Origin: an uncultured Methylococcaceae bacterium
Lineage (GTDB): Bacteria; Pseudomonadota; Gammaproteobacteria; Methylococcales; Methylomonadaceae
Assembly (NCBI GenBank): GCA_903859415.1
Contig: CAIOMN010000198.1
Span: 1-45,511, forward strand
DNA length: 45,511 bases
Reading direction: 5' to 3'
In this document: one piece after another, positions 16,917 to 26,467 of the stretch
How positions within the stretch are numbered: position 1 is the first letter of the stretch
Layout: each line of letters opens with the position of its first letter
Notes under the pieces: generated by a model
Told to the model about the DNA's origin: nothing
Databases searched by the model: none
The model's input: the letters and a program-made list of their open reading frames with translations, nothing else
Position numbers and translations under genes: made by a program

Positions 16917-17501
16917 ATGGAAGAACTATTTATTGGCTGGCTTAAGGAATACGGTTACGTAATTTTATTCCTTTGGAGTGTTATTGAAGGTGAGATGGGT
17001 CTCATCATGGGTGGGATTCTTTCTCACACGGGAGACTTGCAGTATTTTATTACCGTATTTGTTGCGGGGTTAGGTGGTTTTACAGGCGATCAAATATACT
17101 TTTATATCGGTCGATTTAATAAAGGTTATATTCAGCGGAAACTCCACAAGCAGAGACGCAAGTTTGCCATTGCGCATCTTTTGTTAAAAAAATATGGTTG
17201 GCCCATTATTTTTGTACAACGGTATATGTACGGTTTACGCACAGTAATACCCATGTCTATTGGTATCACTAAGTATTCAGGTAAAAAGTTTGCCTTTATT
17301 AACTTGATGAGTGCTTGGGCATGGGCGGCAATTACAGTAACGCCTGCTTATTACTATGGGGCAGAAATATTGGTTTTGCTGAGTTATGCCAAGCAGCATT
17401 GGTATTTTGCTTTGCCGTTAGCAGCTGGTTTTGTTTATGGTGTTTATGTCTATTTTAATAAGCTTGAGCAGCATTTTTTAACTAAGCGTAAAAACCGTTG
17501 A
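16917..17501 (+). CDS. DedA family membrane protein
   Basis: A 194-residue DedA/VTT-domain inner-membrane protein. The N-terminal part has YVILFLWSVIEGEMGLIMGG with the membrane-embedded glutamate, then GGFTGDQIYFYIGRFN (the GDxxxYxxGR motif). The second half has VQRYMYGLRTVIPMSIGIT, the FxRFxPxxR-like motif of the family, and hydrophobic helices to the end. DedA proteins are implicated in lipid carrier or phospholipid flipping and membrane-potential homeostasis. It converges on nadB, with a shared terminator between them. Confidence 0.9.
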   Translation: MEELFIGWLKEYGYVILFLWSVIEGEMGLIMGGILSHTGDLQYFITVFVAGLGGFTGDQIYFYIGRFNKGYIQRKLHKQRRKFAIAHLLLKKYGWPIIFVQRYMYGLRTVIPMSIGITKYSGKKFAFINLMSAWAWAAITVTPAYYYGAEILVLLSYAKQHWYFALPLAAGFVYGVYVYFNKLEQHFLTKRKNR

Positions 17502-17510
17502 GGTCTTTGT

Positions 17511-17551
17511 AAGTCATCAATTATCAAAGTGTGACAGTTAATTGATGACTT
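17511..17551. terminator. bidirectional stem-loop between dedA and nadB
   Basis: A perfect 13-bp stem (AAGTCATCAATTA with its complement at 17539-17551) encloses a 15-base loop exactly between two converging genes. T-rich flanks are weak, so strength is uncertain. Confidence 0.6.
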
Positions 17552-17566
17552 AAAACCTAATGTTGT

Positions 17567-19171
17567 TTATGGTGTTAGAATCGTATTTTGAGGTGGGTTG
17601 CTATTGTCCGTTTCTGGATAATCCAGCGTGTAATGCAGGCCTCGGCTTTCTTTTCGATGCTGAGCGCAACGGATGATTAATTCCGCAACGATCACTAAGT
17701 TACGTAATTCCAATAAGTCACTGGTGACACGAAAGTTGCCGTAATATTCTGCAATTTCTTTTTTGAGTAATTCTACGCGACTCATGGCTCGACTTAAGCG
17801 TTTGTCAGTTCTTACTATGCCGACATAGTCCCACATGAAATGGCGTAATTCACTCCAGTTGTGAGAAACCACGACTTCTTCATCTGAATCGCTGACTTTA
17901 GATTCGTCCCAATCAGGAATATCAATAATTGTTTGAATAGTTGGGAGTTTTTGTATGATATCTTCACTGGCGCGTTCAGCAAATACGAGACATTCCAGTA
18001 AAGAGTTGCTGGCCATTCGATTGGCACCATGTAAACCCGTACAGGCTACTTCACCTACGGCATAAAGATTAAGTATGTCTGTACGGGCATAGTTATCCGT
18101 TAACACGCCACCACAGGTGTAATGGGCAGCAGGTACAACGGGTATAGGTTGCTTGGTGATATCAATATCAAACTCAAGACATTGTTGATAAATAGTGGGA
18201 AAGTGTTCGCGAATAAATTCCTCTGATTTGTGACTGATATCGAGATAGACACAATCGATACCGCGTTTTTTCATTTCGTGATCGATCGCTCTGGCAACAA
18301 TGTCTCTAGGCGCTAATTCACCTCTGGGATCAAATTTTTCCATAAAAGAAGAACCGTCGGCCAGAACCAGTTTGCCACCTTCACCTCTTAACGCTTCACT
18401 GATCAGAAAGTTGCGGGCTTCTGGGTGAAAAAGACAGGTTGGATGAAATTGCATAAACTCCATGTTACCAACCCTGCAGCCTGCACGCCAGGCAAGAGCA
18501 ATACCATCCCCTGTCGAGCTATGTGGGTTGGTGCTGTAGATATAAGCCATGTTAGCACCTCCAGTTGCTAAAACAACTATTCGAGCGGTCATGGTTTTAA
18601 CTCGACTCTTTTTTGTATCAAGAACATATGCGCCGACAACCTGCTTTTTTGTAGTGCCCTTAACACAATGTCGAGTGATTAACTCAACCACGCTATGATG
18701 TTCTAACAAATCGATGTTTGAATGCTCTTGTGCCCGATCAATCAGTGATAAAGAGACGGCTTTGCCGGTTGCATCAGCTGAATGCACGACGCGTCGATGA
18801 GAGTGTCCACCCTCACGGTTTAAATGCAATTGGATTTCACCGGATGGGTTTTGTTCTTCTGTAAAAACAACCCCTTGTTCGAGCAGCCACTCTATGGAAC
18901 TTTTTCCATGAGAGACAGTCAGCCTCACGATATCAGGATCACAGAGTCCAGCGCCTGCATCTAGGGTGTCTTCAATATGGGATTCAATGGAATCGCCAGC
19001 ATCAAAGACCGCTGAGATGCCGCCTTGAGCATAATAAGTGCTGCTAGATGTTAGCGCGAATTTTGATAATACGGCAACCTGGATTGCCTGATTGGCTAGC
19101 TTAAGCGCTAAGGTAAGTCCTGCGCCACCACTACCAATAATTAGGACATCATAATTTTTTGAGTAAGACAT
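17567..19171 (-). CDS. nadB: L-aspartate oxidase
   Basis: A 534-residue flavoenzyme that oxidises aspartate to iminoaspartate, the first step of NAD synthesis. The FAD motif is [29 protein letters not shown] and the long insertion of NadB ([20 protein letters not shown]) separate it from SdhA. Further marks are [35 protein letters not shown] and [15 protein letters not shown]. The C-terminal helical domain is complete. It is divergent from rpoE, an arrangement common in gammaproteobacteria. nadA and nadC are elsewhere. Confidence 0.97.
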   Translation of the reverse strand: MSYSKNYDVLIIGSGGAGLTLALKLANQAIQVAVLSKFALTSSSTYYAQGGISAVFDAGDSIESHIEDTLDAGAGLCDPDIVRLTVSHGKSSIEWLLEQGVVFTEEQNPSGEIQLHLNREGGHSHRRVVHSADATGKAVSLSLIDRAQEHSNIDLLEHHSVVELITRHCVKGTTKKQVVGAYVLDTKKSRVKTMTARIVVLATGGANMAYIYSTNPHSSTGDGIALAWRAGCRVGNMEFMQFHPTCLFHPEARNFLISEALRGEGGKLVLADGSSFMEKFDPRGELAPRDIVARAIDHEMKKRGIDCVYLDISHKSEEFIREHFPTIYQQCLEFDIDITKQPIPVVPAAHYTCGGVLTDNYARTDILNLYAVGEVACTGLHGANRMASNSLLECLVFAERASEDIIQKLPTIQTIIDIPDWDESKVSDSDEEVVVSHNWSELRHFMWDYVGIVRTDKRLSRAMSRVELLKKEIAEYYGNFRVTSDLLELRNLVIVAELIIRCAQHRKESRGLHYTLDYPETDNSNPPQNTILTP

Positions 19172-19303
19172 ATAATTTTTCAGTTTTTCTCACAACCTTA
19201 AGCTTGGAAAAATACTCAAACTTAATGAAGGTTGTGGCTTAGTGGTTAAGGTTTATGGATAATAACGCTTTTTTGAACGATAACACAATTTTTGTATACC
19301 ATA

Positions 19304-19330
19304 GAACTTTTTAATATTGTGTTTGTCCAT
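19304..19330 (+). promoter_or_regulatory. candidate sigma-E/AlgU-type promoter for rpoE
   Basis: GAACTT at 19304-19309 is followed after 16 bases by TCCAT, close to the AlgU/RpoE consensus (GAACTT, N16-17, TCtgA). It sits 21 bases before the GTG start of rpoE, where family members usually carry an autoregulated promoter. The second element is imperfect. Confidence 0.45.
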
Positions 19331-19350
19331 TGAAACATTGAAGAGAATTA

Positions 19351-19959
19351 GTGACTCAGCATAGTAAGTACAGTGAACAATTAGATGAAGACTTGGTTGC
19401 GCGTGTGCAGCGGGGTGATAAATCTGCGTTTGATTTTTTAGTGATCAAGTATCAGCATAAAATCATTCAGTTAGTTAATGGTTATATTAAAGATCCTAGT
19501 GAAGCTCAAGATGTTGCCCAAGAAGTATTTTTAAAGGCCTATCGAGCTTTAGGTTCTTTTAGAGGTGAGGCTGCTTTTTATACGTGGTTGTATAGAATCG
19601 CCATTAATACAGCAAAGAATTATTTACTTTCTCGCTCCAGAAGAAGTTCTTCTTTTGAGGTAGATATTCAGGATGCAGAAGCCATTGAAAATGCACCCCA
19701 GTTGCAAGGTATGGACACCCCTGAGAGACATCTGCTTAATGAAGAGATTGTTGACACAATTAAAACAACCATTGAGAACTTGCCCGAGGAAATGCGTATT
19801 GCCATTATGTTGCGAGAATTTGAAGGGATGAGTTACGAAGAAATTGCTGTAGCTATGGACTGCCCTGTTGGTACGGTTCGTTCACGTATATTTAGAGCAC
19901 GTGAAGCGATCGATAGTAAGTTAAACCCTTTGCTTGAAAATGGTGATTTTGATGCCTGA
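19351..19959 (+). CDS. rpoE: RNA polymerase sigma-E factor (AlgU/RpoE)
   Basis: A 202-residue ECF sigma factor of the RpoE/AlgU group. Region 2 spans DEDLVARVQRGDKSAFDFLV to FRGEAAFYTWLYRIAINTAKN, and region 4 spans NLPEEMRIAIMLREFEGMSY to CPVGTVRSRIFRAREAI, close to E. coli RpoE. It directs the envelope-stress response. The start is GTG 19351, with AAGAGA eight bases before. The rseA-like gene overlaps its end by eight bases and mucD follows, giving rpoE-rseA-mucD. The usual rseB/mucB is absent from the unit. Confidence 0.96.
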   Translation: MTQHSKYSEQLDEDLVARVQRGDKSAFDFLVIKYQHKIIQLVNGYIKDPSEAQDVAQEVFLKAYRALGSFRGEAAFYTWLYRIAINTAKNYLLSRSRRSSSFEVDIQDAEAIENAPQLQGMDTPERHLLNEEIVDTIKTTIENLPEEMRIAIMLREFEGMSYEEIAVAMDCPVGTVRSRIFRAREAIDSKLNPLLENGDFDA

Positions 19960-20533
19960 AAATTTAAATCAAAAAATCTCTCAGTTTATTGATAATGAAC
20001 TTGATGAAGTTGATGCTCTGTATCTTTTGAACAAAATGCAGTTTAAGCCGGAGTTGCAAGGTAAATTAAATCGTTACCAGACTATTGGACAGGTCATAAA
20101 AGGTGATATAGGGATCGCTCCTGATGCAGATTTTGTGAAGAAAATAAGCCTGCAAATACAACAGGAGCCTGCGTATTTGTTGCCTAAGGCGAAAAAAGAA
20201 AAGATTAGCTATAAAAAGCCAGCGGCTATAGCAGCCTCTCTTTTTATTGCGGCAATTATAGCAGGGCATACTGTAACGGATAAGCCACACCCGGCCAATG
20301 GTATGTCAACACTGCAAGTAGCCGATAATAAAGAAGTTAAAAAGCAGGAGGTAAAGGTTGTGGAGGAAATCGCTCAAAAGGCAGTTGCTCCACAAGCGAT
20401 AGCTAAAGTGAGTGAAAGTCCATTGAATAAGCAAATAAGTGATTATCTTCAGGCTCACAACGGGAATTTAGACACCAATATTGAGCCTGCATTTCAACCT
20501 TATGCACGTGTTAGTTCATATAACCAAGAGTAA
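19952..20533 (+). CDS. rseA: sigma-E anti-sigma factor RseA/MucA-like
   Basis: A 193-residue single-pass membrane protein from ATG 19952. The N-terminal cytoplasmic part (KISQFIDNELDEVDALYLL) matches the RseA sigma-binding domain. One transmembrane helix (KPAAIAASLFIAAIIAGHTV) is followed by a short, poorly conserved periplasmic part. It would hold RpoE at the membrane until regulated proteolysis. Longer in-frame starts exist (TTG 19934, ATG 19940), but 19952 gives the conserved N-terminus and a short ATGCCTGA overlap with rpoE. Confidence 0.88.
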   Translation: MPENLNQKISQFIDNELDEVDALYLLNKMQFKPELQGKLNRYQTIGQVIKGDIGIAPDADFVKKISLQIQQEPAYLLPKAKKEKISYKKPAAIAASLFIAAIIAGHTVTDKPHPANGMSTLQVADNKEVKKQEVKVVEEIAQKAVAPQAIAKVSESPLNKQISDYLQAHNGNLDTNIEPAFQPYARVSSYNQE

Positions 20534-20592
20534 TAAGATTTACTTTACAACGTAGTTGACAATATTTATAACAGTTAGGGAATGAGGTTTTT

Positions 20593-21999
20593 ATGCTTAA
20601 AAAGCTTAGTTGGTGTGTGTTTCTAGTTTTTGTTTTTAATCAAAATGTATTAGCTCAGTTACCGGACTTTACCGAGATGGTAAAGACTAATGGTGTGGCG
20701 GTGGTCAATATCAGTACCGTTCAAAAAGCTAAGCCCGAACCAGCTGAAGCTCTGAAGGAACAGCCAATGCCTGAAGGGATGCCGCCAGAAATGGAGGAGT
20801 TATTCAAACATTTTTTCAATAACCCCGAAGGCGGTAACGGTGGCGGTGGAGATACGCAGTCACTGGGGTCTGGTTTTATTATCTCCAAAGATGGTTATGT
20901 GTTAACTAATCATCATGTTGTAAAAGATGCTGATGAAATCATTGTTAAATTCTCTGACAGACGAGAATTAACGGCTAAGCTGATTGGGTCAGATGCACGT
21001 ACAGACGTTGCCGTTTTAAAAGTTGATGCAACTGATTTGCCCGCTGTAACCATAGGTGATCCAAATAAACTCCAAGTGGGTGAGTGGGTATTAGCCATTG
21101 GTTCACCGTTTGGCTTTGAGCAATCAGTTACGGCAGGTATTGTCAGTGCTAAAGGCCGTAGTTTACCGGGTGGTAATTATGTGCCCTTTATTCAAACGGA
21201 TGTGGCAATTAACCCAGGTAACTCAGGGGGGCCCTTGTTTAATATGGAAGGGCAGGTTGTTGGTATAAACTCTCAAATTTACAGCCGTACGGGTGGTTTT
21301 ATGGGGCTTTCATTCTCTATCCCGATGGATGTGGTTATGAATGTCGTTAACCAAATTAAAACCAGTGGTAAAGCCGCGCATGGATGGTTAGGTGTTCAGA
21401 TTCAAGATGTGACTCGTGAGTTAGCTGAATCATTTGGTATGAAAAAACCTCAAGGTGCTTTAGTTTCAAAAGTCATGCCGGGTAGTCCAGCTGAGAAAGC
21501 TGAGCTACAGATCGGCGACGTGATTCTGGAGTTTAATGGTCAGGCAATTGAGAAGTCAGGCGATTTGCCTCCGATGGTGGGTATGACGCCTATCAATGAT
21601 AAGGCGACATTGAAAATTATCAGGCAAGGTGCTGAAAAAACGGTTAATTTTGAAGTAGGTTTGTTACCTGAGCAGATTGATAAAGCGACAAACAACCATA
21701 AGGCTGAAAAGGCTAAGCCAACCAATAGAATTGGCGTCACAGTTTCTGATTTAACCGCCGAAGATAAAGAGGCTTTACAAATTACCAAGGGTGTTGTTGT
21801 TCAAGAGGTAGGTAAAGGTGCTGCAAAAGTGGCGGGTATCCAACCAGGTGATGTCATTCTTCGTATTGGTAATGAAGTCATTACTGATGTAGCTGCTTTC
21901 GAGAAGAGTCTGGGTAGTCTTGTACCAGGAAAGACCGCTGCAGTTTTAATTCAACGTAGAGGAAGTCCAGCCTTTTTAGCACTTAAAATCGACAAGTAA
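20593..21999 (+). CDS. mucD: periplasmic Do-like serine protease MucD/DegP
   Basis: A 468-residue HtrA protease. A signal peptide (cleavage near residue 21, VLAQ) precedes the trypsin-like domain with the catalytic triad His108 (TNHHVV), Asp138 (ARTDVAVLK) and Ser211 (NPGNSGGPL). Two PDZ domains follow (from about 265, GWLGVQIQDVTRELAESFG, and from about 380, NRIGVTVSDLTAEDKEALQ). A glycine-rich linker at residues 80-88 corresponds to the flexible LA loop. Position after rpoE and rseA fits MucD, which degrades misfolded envelope proteins and damps the stress signal. A strong terminator follows. Confidence 0.95.
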   Translation: MLKKLSWCVFLVFVFNQNVLAQLPDFTEMVKTNGVAVVNISTVQKAKPEPAEALKEQPMPEGMPPEMEELFKHFFNNPEGGNGGGGDTQSLGSGFIISKDGYVLTNHHVVKDADEIIVKFSDRRELTAKLIGSDARTDVAVLKVDATDLPAVTIGDPNKLQVGEWVLAIGSPFGFEQSVTAGIVSAKGRSLPGGNYVPFIQTDVAINPGNSGGPLFNMEGQVVGINSQIYSRTGGFMGLSFSIPMDVVMNVVNQIKTSGKAAHGWLGVQIQDVTRELAESFGMKKPQGALVSKVMPGSPAEKAELQIGDVILEFNGQAIEKSGDLPPMVGMTPINDKATLKIIRQGAEKTVNFEVGLLPEQIDKATNNHKAEKAKPTNRIGVTVSDLTAEDKEALQITKGVVVQEVGKGAAKVAGIQPGDVILRIGNEVITDVAAFEKSLGSLVPGKTAAVLIQRRGSPAFLALKIDK

Positions 22000-22017
22000 T
22001 ATTGAATAAGTAAGATC

Positions 22018-22048
22018 AAAACGGCGAACTTGGTTCGCCGTTTTTTTT
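22018..22048 (+). terminator. intrinsic terminator after mucD
   Basis: A GC-rich stem (ACGGCGAAC with GTTCGCCGT) around a 3-base loop, followed by eight T. It lies about 20 bases after the mucD stop and ends the rpoE-rseA-mucD transcript. Confidence 0.93.
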
Positions 22049-22164
22049 GCCCGAACGTTATTTATTAGGCGTTTTAGAGGCGAAACTTACCACCCCAATG
22101 TGCATTTAGTTTAAAATTGCCGGACAAATTTAGATCACTATCTTTTGATTACACTTTTACTATA

Positions 22165-23097
22165 ATGCAAACTCCCCTTTCTGAGGTTTTAACGACCTTA
22201 ACAACCCTTCGTGACTACATACGTTGGGCATCCAGTCGCTTTACCCAAGCACAAGTCAGTTTTGGCCAAGGTACCGTTGCCGCGATTGATGAGGCCGCAG
22301 CTTTAGTTTTACATACGGTTTATCAGCCTTATAATCTTTCTGAAGCCTATTTCGATACCGTTTTAACCCTGACCGAACGTCAAGCCGTGTTTGATATTGT
22401 TAATAGACGGATTAATGAAAGAATTCCAGCCGCTTACTTAACGAACGAAGCTATCTTTGCTGGCTTGTCATTTTATGTGGATTCTAGGGTACTAGTACCC
22501 AGGTCACCCATTGCAGAGTTAATTGAGCAGCGTTTTTCGCCCTGGGTAGAAGAAGAGCAGGTCACTCGTATTTTAGATTTATGTACGGGCAGCGCCTGTA
22601 TCGCTATTGCTTGTGCTTATGCTTTTCAAGAGGCATGGGTTGATGCCGTTGATTTATCAACGGATGCCTTGGCGGTCGCTGAAATTAATGTTGAAAAACA
22701 TCAGGTAGCCGACACTGTTTCGCTGTATTGTTCAGATTTATTTAAAGAGCTTCCCCATCACCCTTACGACATTATTGTGAGTAATCCACCCTATGTTGCT
22801 CATGCCGAATGGGAACAGTTACCCCAAGAGTTCCGCGCTGAACCCGATATGGGTTTTAAAGGCGGTGAGAGTGGGTTGGATTTGGTCTTGCGTATTCTTG
22901 TGGATGCAAATGACTATTTGGCAGAACAAGGCATTTTAGTCGTTGAAGTGGGTAGTAGTGCAGAAACATTACAACATGCGTTTCCTGATGTACCTTTCTA
23001 CTGGTTGAACTTTGAGCGAGGCGGCGATGGCGTGTTCTTGTTAACAGCAGAACAAGTTGATTATTATCACGAAATATTTTTAGCGGCTTTAAACTAA
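22165..23097 (+). CDS. prmB: ribosomal protein L3 N5-glutamine methyltransferase
   Basis: A 310-residue class I methyltransferase from ATG 22165. The N-terminal helical domain ([20 protein letters not shown]) is PrmB-like; the SAM loop is [17 protein letters not shown]; the catalytic motif is VSNPPYV. The length and N-terminus favour PrmB, which methylates L3, over PrmC, which acts on release factors. A TTG at 22117 is in frame, but the conserved N-terminus begins after 22165. aroC follows after one base, the same pairing as in many gammaproteobacteria. Confidence 0.93.
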   Translation: MQTPLSEVLTTLTTLRDYIRWASSRFTQAQVSFGQGTVAAIDEAAALVLHTVYQPYNLSEAYFDTVLTLTERQAVFDIVNRRINERIPAAYLTNEAIFAGLSFYVDSRVLVPRSPIAELIEQRFSPWVEEEQVTRILDLCTGSACIAIACAYAFQEAWVDAVDLSTDALAVAEINVEKHQVADTVSLYCSDLFKELPHHPYDIIVSNPPYVAHAEWEQLPQEFRAEPDMGFKGGESGLDLVLRILVDANDYLAEQGILVVEVGSSAETLQHAFPDVPFYWLNFERGGDGVFLLTAEQVDYYHEIFLAALN

Positions 23098-23098
23098 T

Positions 23099-24187
23099 AT
23101 GTCAGGAAATACAATAGGAAAACTCTTTACCGTCACTTCATTTGGTGAAAGTCATGGACCAGCAATTGGTTGTATTGTTGATGGCTGTCCTCCAGGATTA
23201 GCCTTAACCGAAGCGGATTTACAAGAAGACCTGGATAGAAGAAAACCGGGAACTTCACGACATACTACCCAACGTCGTGAAGCCGATGAAGTAAAAATAC
23301 TCTCTGGGGTGTTTGAAGGTATAACAACCGGTACCCCCATTGGTTTGTTAATTCAGAATACAGATCAACGCTCAAAAGATTACTCAAAGATTGCTGACAG
23401 TTTTAGGCCCGGACATGCTGATTATACTTATCAGCAAAAATACGGCTTTAGAGATTATCGAGGCGGTGGTCGATCTTCTGCACGTGAAACCGCTATGCGA
23501 GTATCGGCCGGGGGTATCGCTAAAAAATATCTCAAAGAACAGTGCGGGATTGAAGTACGTGGCTATCTGTCACAGCTAGGCCCGATAAAGATTGAGAAAC
23601 TCGATTGGGCTGTGATTGATAGTAATCCTTTTTTCTGTCCTGATATGGATAAAGTGCCAGAAATGGAAGCGTACATGGATGCTTTACGCAAAGAAGGCGA
23701 GTCGATAGGTGCCAGAATTGAGGTAGTGGCTACTAATGTTCCACCCGGTTTGGGAGAGCCTATATTTGATCGTCTGGATGCAGATTTAGCGTATGCTTTG
23801 ATGAGTATCAATGCGGTTAAGGGGGTGGAAATTGGTGATGGCTTCGCTTGTGTTGACACTAAAGGGACACAGTTTAGAGATGAAATGACACCCGAGGGCT
23901 TTCTAAGCAATCATGCGGGAGGGATTTTAGGCGGTATTTCCAGTGGACAAGCTGTTACTGCCAGTATTGCGCTTAAACCTACCTCAAGTTTGCGTTTACC
24001 CGGTAAAAGTATCAATTCCCATGGTGAAGCGGTTGAGGTGATTACCGAAGGGCGTCACGATCCGTGTGTGGGTATTCGTGCAACTCCGATTGCCGAGGCA
24101 ATGATGGCTATCGTTTTGATGGATCATTTTTTGCGTCATCGTGCGCAAAATACAGGAGTGGATTCAGGCTTGCCAATCTTGAGATAA
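23099..24187 (+). CDS. aroC: chorismate synthase
   Basis: A 362-residue enzyme that converts EPSP to chorismate with reduced FMN. Signatures are [60 protein letters not shown] and [17 protein letters not shown]. Length is normal. The start codon is one base after prmB ends, so they share a transcript; the MFS gene follows 19 bases on. Confidence 0.98.
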   Translation: MSGNTIGKLFTVTSFGESHGPAIGCIVDGCPPGLALTEADLQEDLDRRKPGTSRHTTQRREADEVKILSGVFEGITTGTPIGLLIQNTDQRSKDYSKIADSFRPGHADYTYQQKYGFRDYRGGGRSSARETAMRVSAGGIAKKYLKEQCGIEVRGYLSQLGPIKIEKLDWAVIDSNPFFCPDMDKVPEMEAYMDALRKEGESIGARIEVVATNVPPGLGEPIFDRLDADLAYALMSINAVKGVEIGDGFACVDTKGTQFRDEMTPEGFLSNHAGGILGGISSGQAVTASIALKPTSSLRLPGKSINSHGEAVEVITEGRHDPCVGIRATPIAEAMMAIVLMDHFLRHRAQNTGVDSGLPILR

Positions 24188-24206
24188 GGACATCAGTTCG
24201 CACACA

Positions 24207-25370
24207 ATGTCTGTTCCATACTGGCGGCTTTCAGGATTTTATTTTTTTTATTTTGCAACGGTAGGTTGTTTTGTACCTTACTGGAGTCTCTATCTAAAAC
24301 AGAGTGGCTTTAACTCGGTAGAGATTGGACAGCTCTCTGCATTACTGTTAGGTACAAAAATTATTGCCCCTAATATATGGGGTTGGCTTGCTGACCATAC
24401 TGGAAAAAGTATACGAATCATTCGACTGGCTTCGTTTTTTGCAGCTTTACTTTTTGCAGGCTTCATATTTTCACAAAGTTATCTATGGTTTGCTTTAATT
24501 ACCCTCGCCTTTAGTTTTTTTTGGAATGCGGTGTTGCCGCAATTCGAAGCTGTTACGCTGTTTCATCTAAAAGAGCAGGCGTATCGTTATAGTCGAATAA
24601 GGCTATGGGGATCAGTGGGGTTTATTATCGCAGTGTTGGGCGTTGGGAGGCTCTTGGATAAAGAACCGATTGCTTTGTTGCCTTTTATTGTGATTGCACT
24701 ATTAACCTTGAGTTGGATAGTGACCTTATTGACGCCTGAGGCTAAAGTGATCAGTCATGAGTCTGTTTCTGTGGGGCTGTGGCAAATCTTAAAAAAGCCC
24801 GAATTGGTTGCATTCTTGATCGTTAATATCTTACTGCAAGCAGCCCACTCACCCTATTATGTTTTTTATTCAATTTATTTAAAGCACCACCAGTATTCAG
24901 CAACCGTAACGGGATTACTTTGGGCGCTGGGCGTTGTTGCGGAGATTGTGTTATTTATGTATATGGGGCGTTTACTGAAAAAAACGTCCTTAAGAAAAGT
25001 ATTGCTCTTTAGTATTGTATTAGCTATTGCTCGCTGGCTACTTATTGCCTGGTATCCTGATAATTTAATAGTGTTAACCTGTGCCCAGTTATTCCATGCA
25101 GCGACTTTTGGTGCTGCACATGTTACCGCCATACATTTTGTTCATCTCTATTTTGGTCATCAACATCAAGGCAAAGGTCAAGCGTTGTACAGTAGTCTTA
25201 GTTTTGGTGCGGGTGGCGTTTTGGGTAGCCTTTATAGTGGTTATTATTGGGAATCTTTGGGTGGACATTTTGTTTATTCGATAGCGGCTTTACTTTGTGG
25301 CTTAGCCTTCATTATCGCCTATGGTTGGGTAGGAAGGAAAAATACTCTAAATTCTCGCTCCTTAGGATAA
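24207..25370 (+). CDS. MFS transporter (HcaT/PPP-like)
   Basis: A 387-residue major facilitator protein with about 12 membrane segments. The start (YWRLSGFYFFYFATVGCFVP, then YWSLYLKQSGFNSVEIGQL) and the loop GWLADHTGKSIRIIRLA are typical of the MFS_1-like group containing the E. coli phenylpropionate permease HcaT. Similar genes occur beside aroC in other gammaproteobacteria with no proven substrate. The second half has the partly conserved motif MYMGRLLKKTSLRKVL. It is probably the last gene of the prmB-aroC unit. Confidence 0.88.
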   Translation: MSVPYWRLSGFYFFYFATVGCFVPYWSLYLKQSGFNSVEIGQLSALLLGTKIIAPNIWGWLADHTGKSIRIIRLASFFAALLFAGFIFSQSYLWFALITLAFSFFWNAVLPQFEAVTLFHLKEQAYRYSRIRLWGSVGFIIAVLGVGRLLDKEPIALLPFIVIALLTLSWIVTLLTPEAKVISHESVSVGLWQILKKPELVAFLIVNILLQAAHSPYYVFYSIYLKHHQYSATVTGLLWALGVVAEIVLFMYMGRLLKKTSLRKVLLFSIVLAIARWLLIAWYPDNLIVLTCAQLFHAATFGAAHVTAIHFVHLYFGHQHQGKGQALYSSLSFGAGGVLGSLYSGYYWESLGGHFVYSIAALLCGLAFIIAYGWVGRKNTLNSRSLG

Positions 25371-25415
25371 AATAAACAGCATCGTTTACTTAATTTGTTT
25401 TGCTTGGGAAGTCAT

Positions 25416-26030
25416 GTGTTTGAAATAATAAAAAGTGGTGGCTGGATGATGTTGCCCATCATTCTCAGTTCAATATGTGCAATGGCTATTATTGGGGAAC
25501 GGTTTTGGGCTTTACAAAGAAATAAGATCTTACCGCCAGACTTAATACATCAAATATGGCTATTATCCCGTGAGAAAAAGCTCGATAATCGTGCCTTACT
25601 CAATTTGAGAGTCAGTTCACCGTTAGGTTGTATTTTAGCTGTAGGTATCGCTAACAGGCATCATGGCCGGGCGGTTATGAAAGAATGCATAGAAGAAGTC
25701 GGTCGTAAGGTGGTGCATGACTTAGAGCGCTATCTTAATACTTTAGGTACTATTGCAACCATAGGACCTTTATTAGGTTTATTGGGTACCGTGTTCGGTA
25801 TGATCGATATCTTTGCTTCGCTAATGGAGCATGGGGCGGGTGATCCAAGTGCGTTAGCCGGAGGGATTTCAGTGGCATTAATTACCACCGCCGCAGGCTT
25901 AACAGTAGGTATTCCGAGCTTGATTTTTCATCGCTATTTTGAAGGTTTGGTAGATGGCTACGTGGTTGATATGGAATCTGAAGCGTTAAGGCTCATTGAT
26001 ATACTCAACGGAGACAGAGAGGATACTTGA
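25416..26030 (+). CDS. exbB: ExbB/TolQ family proton-channel protein
   Basis: A 204-residue MotA/TolQ/ExbB protein from GTG 25416 (MFEIIKSGGWMMLPIILSSI). It has three membrane helices, with the conserved ATIGPLLGLLGTVFGMIDIF and GGISVALITTAAGLTVGIPSL blocks. An in-frame TTG at 25395 exists, but GGGA is placed correctly for the GTG. With ExbD it energises an outer-membrane process through TonB or a similar partner; no tonB is adjacent. Its location directly before lpxK is a known gammaproteobacterial order. Confidence 0.92.
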   Translation: MFEIIKSGGWMMLPIILSSICAMAIIGERFWALQRNKILPPDLIHQIWLLSREKKLDNRALLNLRVSSPLGCILAVGIANRHHGRAVMKECIEEVGRKVVHDLERYLNTLGTIATIGPLLGLLGTVFGMIDIFASLMEHGAGDPSALAGGISVALITTAAGLTVGIPSLIFHRYFEGLVDGYVVDMESEALRLIDILNGDREDT

Positions 26031-26467
26031 TGAACTTTCGGCATAAAAAGAGAGAAAAGCTGGATATTACCTTGATATCCATGATTGATGTATTGTTTGT
26101 ATTATTGCTTTTCTTTATGGTGTCTACCACGTTTAATCGCAATACGGAGGTTAAACTGAAACTGCCCGTGGCTGACAGTACTCAAGCGGAACAACATTCG
26201 AAATTGATTAACCTAACCATTAATGCAGAGGGTGTATATTCGCTAACCTCAGAGGATGGTTCGGTGCAACCTTTGGCAGATCAGCAATTGGAGACACTAA
26301 CGCAAGCTTTATCAACGCTGGTGACTCGTTCGAAAGAATTGCCTTTTGTGATCAATGCTGATGCCAGGACTCCCCATCAATTCGTGATTAGCGCATTAGA
26401 AGCCGCGAGTGCGGTGGGCTTTAGTCATATTACTTTTGCTGCCCTACATTCAAAACCGAAATCATGA
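26030..26467 (+). CDS. exbD: ExbD/TolR family protein
   Basis: A 145-residue single-pass membrane protein. A short positively charged N-terminus (NFRHKKREKLDITLISMIDV) leads into the transmembrane helix with the proton-relay aspartate (SMIDVLFVLLLFFMVST), followed by a periplasmic domain. ATG 26030 overlaps the exbB stop by one base; an upstream TTG adds one residue. It overlaps lpxK by four bases. Confidence 0.92.
   Translation: MNFRHKKREKLDITLISMIDVLFVLLLFFMVSTTFNRNTEVKLKLPVADSTQAEQHSKLINLTINAEGVYSLTSEDGSVQPLADQQLETLTQALSTLVTRSKELPFVINADARTPHQFVISALEAASAVGFSHITFAALHSKPKS

Noticed and set aside
22161-22166. TATAAT directly before prmB as a -10 box
   Set aside because: It overlaps the ATG start, so transcripts from it would lack the start codon; there is no -35 at the right distance.
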